DNA of 64,000 nt, from the NCBI RefSeq assembly GCF_015100395.1, contig NZ_AP022847.1, positions 124,001 through 188,000 of the forward strand. Direction: 5' to 3'. Source of the DNA: Nitrosophilus alvini. GTDB taxonomy: Bacteria > Campylobacterota > Campylobacteria > Campylobacterales > Nitratiruptoraceae. The first letter of the stretch is position 1. Each line of letters starts with the position of its first letter. Position numbers and translations under genes: made by a program. Below are positions 54,378 to 64,000 of the stretch, piece after piece. A model generated the notes under the pieces. That model saw only the letters and a program-made list of their open reading frames with translations, did not search any database and was not told the DNA's origin.

Positions 54378-54530
54378 ATGAGAGAGATTATACATCTTGC
54401 TTGTGAGAAGTGTGGAAGAAGAAATTACCATACGACAAAAAACAAGAAAACACATACGGAAAAATTTCAGATTAAAAAATATTGCAAATTCTGCAAAGAG
54501 CATACTTTACATAAAGAAGCAAAACTGTAA
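54378..54530 (+). CDS. rpmG: 50S ribosomal protein L33, zinc-binding type
   Basis: 50 residues: [23 protein letters not shown] ... KYCKFCKEH. The two CxxC pairs mark the zinc (C+) form. Start ATG 54378; the stop leads into a GAAGG-type palindrome. Confidence 0.95.
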   Translation: MREIIHLACEKCGRRNYHTTKNKKTHTEKFQIKKYCKFCKEHTLHKEAKL

Positions 54531-54587
54531 AAGGGAAGAAGGTAGAAGGCAGAAGAAAAATTCTTCATCCTTCGTCCTTCATCCTTT
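54531..54587 (+). repeat. GAAGG-type palindrome between rpmG and tRNA-Trp
   Basis: Left arm 54531-54557 is AAGGGAAGAAGGTAGAAGG..., loop AAA, right arm 54561-54587 ends CTTCATCCTTT. 27-base arms in register with about 20 pairs; each GAAGG block pairs and the two-base joints between blocks mismatch. The clearest member of the family. Confidence 0.85.
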
Positions 54588-54592
54588 AATAC

Positions 54593-54668
54593 AGGGCAGT
54601 AGCTCCAATGGTAGAGCGGCGGTCTCCAAAACCGCGTGTTGGGGGTTCGAGTCCCTCCTGCCCTGCCA
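54593..54668 (+). tRNA. tRNA-Trp (CCA)
   Basis: 76 nt with encoded CCA tail. Acceptor AGGGCAG/CTGCCCT, anticodon loop CTCCAAA in stem GCGGT/ACCGC. It lies between rpmG and secE, a common bacterial order. Confidence 0.96.
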
Positions 54669-54684
54669 TAACAAGGACATTGAG

Positions 54685-54864
54685 ATGGACAAATTTTTAG
54701 AATATTTTCACCATTCGAAATTAGAGTTGCAAAAAGTCATTTTTCCCACAAAAGATCAGGTAAAAAATGCATATATTGCTGTTTTTATAGTTGTATTGAT
54801 TGTATCGCTCTTTCTGGCCTTGATAGATGCAACAATGTCATTTACTCTTTCACACATAATGTAA
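54685..54864 (+). CDS. secE: Preprotein translocase subunit SecE
   Basis: 59 residues, single membrane helix (about 29-50). LELQKVIFPTKDQVKNAYIAVFIVV has the amphipathic helix and the conserved Lys-rich start of the family. Short form, as in most bacteria other than E. coli. Confidence 0.93.
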   Translation: MDKFLEYFHHSKLELQKVIFPTKDQVKNAYIAVFIVVLIVSLFLALIDATMSFTLSHIM

Positions 54865-54877
54865 GCTAAGGAAATCG

Positions 54878-55408
54878 ATGGCACACAAATGGTATGCGAT
54901 TCAGACATATGCCGGCAGTGAGCAGGCAGTCAAAAGGGCAATAGAAAATCTTGTCAAAGAGCTAGGAATTCAAGAGAGGCTAAAAGATATTATAGTTCCT
55001 ACTGAAGATGTAATTGAGGTTAAAAACGGCAAGAAGAAGATTACGCAAAGATGTCTGTATCCCGGATATGTTTTTGCAAATATCGATCTTGATACTGACC
55101 TTTGGCATAAAATTCAATCGTTGCCGAAAGTGTCAAGATTCATAGGCGAATCAAAAAAACCTACCCCCCTATCTGAGGAGGACGTAAAAGTTATCCTTGA
55201 AAAAGCGGAACACAAAGGTGCGCCAAAACCGAAGATTTCGTTTGAACCGGGCGAAATCGTCAGAATCATAGAAGGTCCTTTCGCAAACTTTACCGGTGTT
55301 GTGGAAGAGTATGATCTTGAACACGGAAAGCTTAAACTGAATGTTTCTATTTTTGGAAGAAGCACCCCTGTAGAAATTCTCTACTCACAGGTAGAAAAAA
55401 TTATATAA
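54878..55408 (+). CDS. nusG: Transcription antitermination factor NusG
   Basis: Links RNA polymerase to Rho or the ribosome. 176 residues; N-terminal NGN domain with KWYAIQTYAGSEQAVKRAIEN, and C-terminal KOW domain FEPGEIVRIIEGPFANFTGVVEEYD. Confidence 0.97.
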   Translation: MAHKWYAIQTYAGSEQAVKRAIENLVKELGIQERLKDIIVPTEDVIEVKNGKKKITQRCLYPGYVFANIDLDTDLWHKIQSLPKVSRFIGESKKPTPLSEEDVKVILEKAEHKGAPKPKISFEPGEIVRIIEGPFANFTGVVEEYDLEHGKLKLNVSIFGRSTPVEILYSQVEKII

Positions 55409-55449
55409 ATTCTGAAATATATATTTAAATAATCAAGAAAGGAAAAAAG

Positions 55450-55875
55450 ATGGCTAAAAAAGTTGTTGGTGAAATAAAGCTGCAAATTCCAGCCGGAAAA
55501 GCAAACCCCTCCCCTCCTGTTGGACCTGCATTGGGACAAAGAGGCGTAAACATAATGGAGTTCTGTAAAGCGTTTAATGAAAAAACAAAAGATATGATGG
55601 GATTTAATATTCCTGTTATCATTACTGTTTATGCTGACAGAAGCTTCACATTTATTACAAAACAGCCTCCTGCGAGTGACCTTATCAAAAAGGCGGCAGG
55701 CATTCAAAAAGGTAGTGACAACCCTTTGAAAAACAAAGTCGGAAAAATAACTACTGCTCAGCTTGAAGATATTGCAAAAATGAAAATGCCGGATCTAAAT
55801 ACAAAAGATATTGAAGCTGCAAAAAAAATCATTGCAGGTAGCGCAAGAAGCATGGGCGTTGAAATAGTAGATTAA
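55450..55875 (+). CDS. rplK: 50S ribosomal protein L11
   Basis: GTPase-centre protein. 141 residues; [43 protein letters not shown]. It heads rplK-rplA-rplJ-rplL. Confidence 0.97.
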   Translation: MAKKVVGEIKLQIPAGKANPSPPVGPALGQRGVNIMEFCKAFNEKTKDMMGFNIPVIITVYADRSFTFITKQPPASDLIKKAAGIQKGSDNPLKNKVGKITTAQLEDIAKMKMPDLNTKDIEAAKKIIAGSARSMGVEIVD

Positions 55876-55881
55876 AAAAGT

Positions 55882-55935
55882 GATCTTCACCGCAGAGATC
55901 TAAAATAAGTGCGGTAGCAAAAAAAATGCGGAGAG
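55882..55935 (+). promoter_or_regulatory. Candidate pseudoknot / switch in front of rplA
   Basis: GATCT (55882-55886) pairs with AGATC (55896-55900). ACCGCA in its loop (55889-55894) can pair with TGCGGT (55910-55915), giving an H-type pseudoknot, or with TGCGG (55927-55931), which overlaps the rplA ribosome site GGAGAG. Both options are by eye. Confidence 0.4.
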
Positions 55936-55940
55936 AAAAA

Positions 55941-56645
55941 ATGGCAAAGAAACTAAGTAAAAGATATAAACAACTGTTGGAAAAAATAGATTCTGACAAA
56001 AAATATTCTGTAGATGAGGCTGCTCAGAAAATAAAAGAGCTACAATCTGCGAAATTTGACGAAACTGTTGAGTTGGCACTAAGGCTTGGTGTTGATCCAA
56101 GACATGCCGATCAGATGATAAGAGGCTCAGTAGTTCTTCCTCACGGAACAGGTAAAAAAGTAAGAGTGGCAGTGTTTGCCAAGGGCGTAAAAGCAGATGA
56201 AGCAAAAGAGGCCGGTGCAGATATCGTAGGCGCTGAAGATTTAGTAGAAAAGATTCAAAACGGCGAAATCGATTTTGATATTGCTATTGCCACACCTGAT
56301 ATGATGGGTCTTGTGGGTAAAATAGGTAGAATCTTGGGTCCAAAAGGGCTTATGCCAAACCCTAAAACCGGAACAGTAACTATGGATGTTGCAAAAGCCG
56401 TTCAAAATGCTAAAAGTGGACAGGTTAATTTCAGGGTTGACAAAAAAGGTAATATTCATGTCGGAATCGGCAAAGCGAGCTTTCCGGCAGAACACATTGC
56501 TGAAAACTTAAGAGAGTTTGTAAGAACAATAAACAAACTTAAACCTGCTTCTGCAAAAGGAAGATATATAAGACATGCAGCTCTATCTTTGACGATGAGT
56601 CCCTCTTTAGAGCTTGATACAAATGAACTTATGGATTTGAAATAG
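55941..56645 (+). CDS. rplA: 50S ribosomal protein L1
   Basis: L1-stalk protein and, in E. coli, repressor of its own operon. 234 residues; [36 protein letters not shown] and [19 protein letters not shown] 55941 preferred; an earlier in-frame ATG (55926) lies before the GGAGAG. Confidence 0.97.
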   Translation: MAKKLSKRYKQLLEKIDSDKKYSVDEAAQKIKELQSAKFDETVELALRLGVDPRHADQMIRGSVVLPHGTGKKVRVAVFAKGVKADEAKEAGADIVGAEDLVEKIQNGEIDFDIAIATPDMMGLVGKIGRILGPKGLMPNPKTGTVTMDVAKAVQNAKSGQVNFRVDKKGNIHVGIGKASFPAEHIAENLREFVRTINKLKPASAKGRYIRHAALSLTMSPSLELDTNELMDLK

Positions 56646-56666
56646 TATTGAAGTTTTTTATCTTAG

Positions 56667-56709
56667 ACTGAAGATAGCGGGCATCCAATAAGACCTGCTT
56701 GAAGTCTTC
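56667..56709 (+). promoter_or_regulatory. Candidate L10 leader element before rplJ
   Basis: Stem AGCGGG (56676-56681) with CCTGCT (56694-56699), one G-U pair, 12-base loop, and lower stem GAAGA/TCTTC (56670-56674 with 56705-56709). L10 leaders regulate rplJL in many bacteria; whether this fits the Rfam model is unknown. Confidence 0.4.
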
Positions 56710-56727
56710 CGTCGGAAAGGAGGAAAA

Positions 56728-57219
56728 GTGAACAGAGAACAAAAGGCCCAGGTTATAGATTACCTGCAAAATGAGTTCGCCAACTCAAATACGATAATCA
56801 TTTGTGATTATAAAGGTCTTAAACACAGAGAGTTGGAAGAGCTCAGAGATGCTGCCAGAGAAAAAGAGGCCAAAGTAAGAGTCGTTAAAAATACCTTGGC
56901 TTCAATAGCGCTTAAGGGCGCCAATATCGAAGGCATAGAGCTAAAAGACACCAACTTGGCCGTTTGGGGTGATGATCCCATTTCAGTTTCAAAAGTTGTT
57001 TTTGATTATGCAAAAGAGCATAAAGACAATTTCAAAATCAAAAGCGCTTACATTGACGGCGAAGTTACAGGTGTTGAAAAAGTTGAGTCTTTTGCGAATC
57101 TTCCAAGTCGCGAAGAGCTTCTTGGTATGCTTCTTTCTGTCTGGACAGCACCGGTCAGAAATTTTGCAATCGGCTTAGATGCGCTTAGAAAGAAAAAAGA
57201 AGAAGAAGGTGCTGCTTAA
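56728..57219 (+). CDS. rplJ: 50S ribosomal protein L10
   Basis: Base of the L7/L12 stalk. 163 residues; starts NREQKAQVIDYLQNEFANS, IICDYKGLKHRELEELRDAAREK, ending with the L12-binding helix LSVWTAPVRNFAIGLDALRKKKE. GTG start after AAGGAGG. Confidence 0.96.
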   Translation: MNREQKAQVIDYLQNEFANSNTIIICDYKGLKHRELEELRDAAREKEAKVRVVKNTLASIALKGANIEGIELKDTNLAVWGDDPISVSKVVFDYAKEHKDNFKIKSAYIDGEVTGVEKVESFANLPSREELLGMLLSVWTAPVRNFAIGLDALRKKKEEEGAA

Positions 57220-57256
57220 TAGCGGCGAATAAAAAAGATAAGAGAAAGGAGAAAAA

Positions 57257-57628
57257 ATGGCTATCACTAAAGAAGAGCTGTTTGAATATATAGAGAATTT
57301 GTCAGTTCTTGAACTGTCAGAGCTTGTTAAAGAGTTTGAAGAGAAGTTTGGCGTATCTGCAACACCTATGGTTGTAGCAGGTGGAGCTGCAGGTGGTGCT
57401 GCCGCTGCAGAAGAGAAAACAGAATTTGATGTAGTACTTACTGATCCTGGTGCTAAGAAAATCAATGCGATCAAAGTTGTAAGAGCAGTTACCGGTCTTG
57501 GTCTAAAAGAGGCTAAAGAAGCGGTAGAAAGTGCACCGACAACTATCAAAGAAGGTGTTAGCAAAGAGGAAGCTGAAGAGATCAAAAAACAGTTCGAAGA
57601 AGCTGGTGCAAAAGTAGAGATAAAATAA
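57257..57628 (+). CDS. rplL: 50S ribosomal protein L7/L12
   Basis: Flexible stalk protein recruiting GTPase factors. 123 residues; acidic N-terminal dimer helix, Ala/Gly hinge ([14 protein letters not shown]), and globular [32 protein letters not shown]. Confidence 0.98.
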   Translation: MAITKEELFEYIENLSVLELSELVKEFEEKFGVSATPMVVAGGAAGGAAAAEEKTEFDVVLTDPGAKKINAIKVVRAVTGLGLKEAKEAVESAPTTIKEGVSKEEAEEIKKQFEEAGAKVEIK

Positions 57629-57646
57629 TTCTACCTTTAAAAATTA

Positions 57647-57669
57647 AAAGAGAGGATTTTCCTCTCTTT
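57647..57669 (+). terminator. Attenuator-like hairpin between rplL and rpoB
   Basis: AAAGAGAGGA, TTT loop, TCCTCTCTTT: a perfect 10-bp stem. T-run is short (TTTAATG), so it may act as a partial terminator or an RNase III site, as at the same place in E. coli. A second hairpin, AAGCGG-AGAA-CCGCTT, lies at 57708-57723. Confidence 0.65.
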
Positions 57670-57725
57670 AATGTAAAATTAGTTAAGATAAAATCTTACC
57701 CCCTTCAAAGCGGAGAACCGCTTAA

Positions 57726-64000
<6,275 letters not shown>

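Overview
The window reads as chromosomal DNA of a member of the Campylobacterota (Epsilonproteobacteria), probably a hydrogen-oxidising, possibly vent-dwelling lineage. The evidence is the nifU-TPR-murE cluster known from Campylobacter, the Helicobacter-type malate:quinone oxidoreductase, the S10/spc/alpha ribosomal supercluster without an L30 gene, AT-rich promoters that mostly show only a TATAAT box, and a hyp gene set that includes hypX. The genus cannot be fixed from the sequence alone. No prophage, CRISPR array or intact insertion sequence is visible.

Layout. 1-920: the 3' end of a V/A-type ATP synthase operon (subunits B and D), unusual for this phylum. 982-10192 (minus strand): a sulfur-assimilation cluster, read from metY through an Rrf2-family regulator, cysK, a DUF2061 gene, cysH, cysD, cysN and a ferredoxin-type cysI, then yqaA, yhbP and a transposase-derived gene. 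Sulfate is activated by CysDN, APS is reduced directly by a 4Fe-4S CysH (no APS kinase), sulfite is reduced by CysI, and sulfide is fixed by CysK or MetY. 10390-15681: hypB-C-D-E-X-A for [NiFe]-hydrogenase maturation. 15710-22294: a Cys-rich exported protein, DUF2267, MtfA-like peptidase, a 31-codon small ORF, tRNA-Ala, dgkA, a PP-loop enzyme, dnaG, a LapB-like TPR protein and rnhA.

22295-30432: rnc and aroC lie between inverted copies of an intergenic repeat; then a membrane-anchored glutamate-synthase-like flavoprotein, mqo, gltA, rnhB and an AAA ATPase. 30598-44748: S10, spc and alpha ribosomal protein operons with secY, map, infA and rpoA. 44881-51147: nfu, TPR gene, murE, a thioredoxin-like ferredoxin, panD, ybaB, ispA and tkt. 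51165-52410: two minus-strand genes. 52604-64000: tRNA Thr-Tyr-Gly-Thr, tuf, rpmG, tRNA-Trp, secE, nusG, rplKAJL, rpoB and the 5' part of rpoC.

Most of the coding content is conserved. The unexplained signal is in the spacers: long imperfect palindromes with purine-rich GAAGG-type left arms, a 29-bp inverted repeat enclosing rnc-aroC, a 24-bp tandem repeat, a candidate structured RNA of about 185 nt between infA and rpmJ with a bulged 13-bp closing helix, a possible pseudoknot in front of rplA, and several perfect palindromes at promoters. All foldings were made by eye, with no computed energies or database searches.
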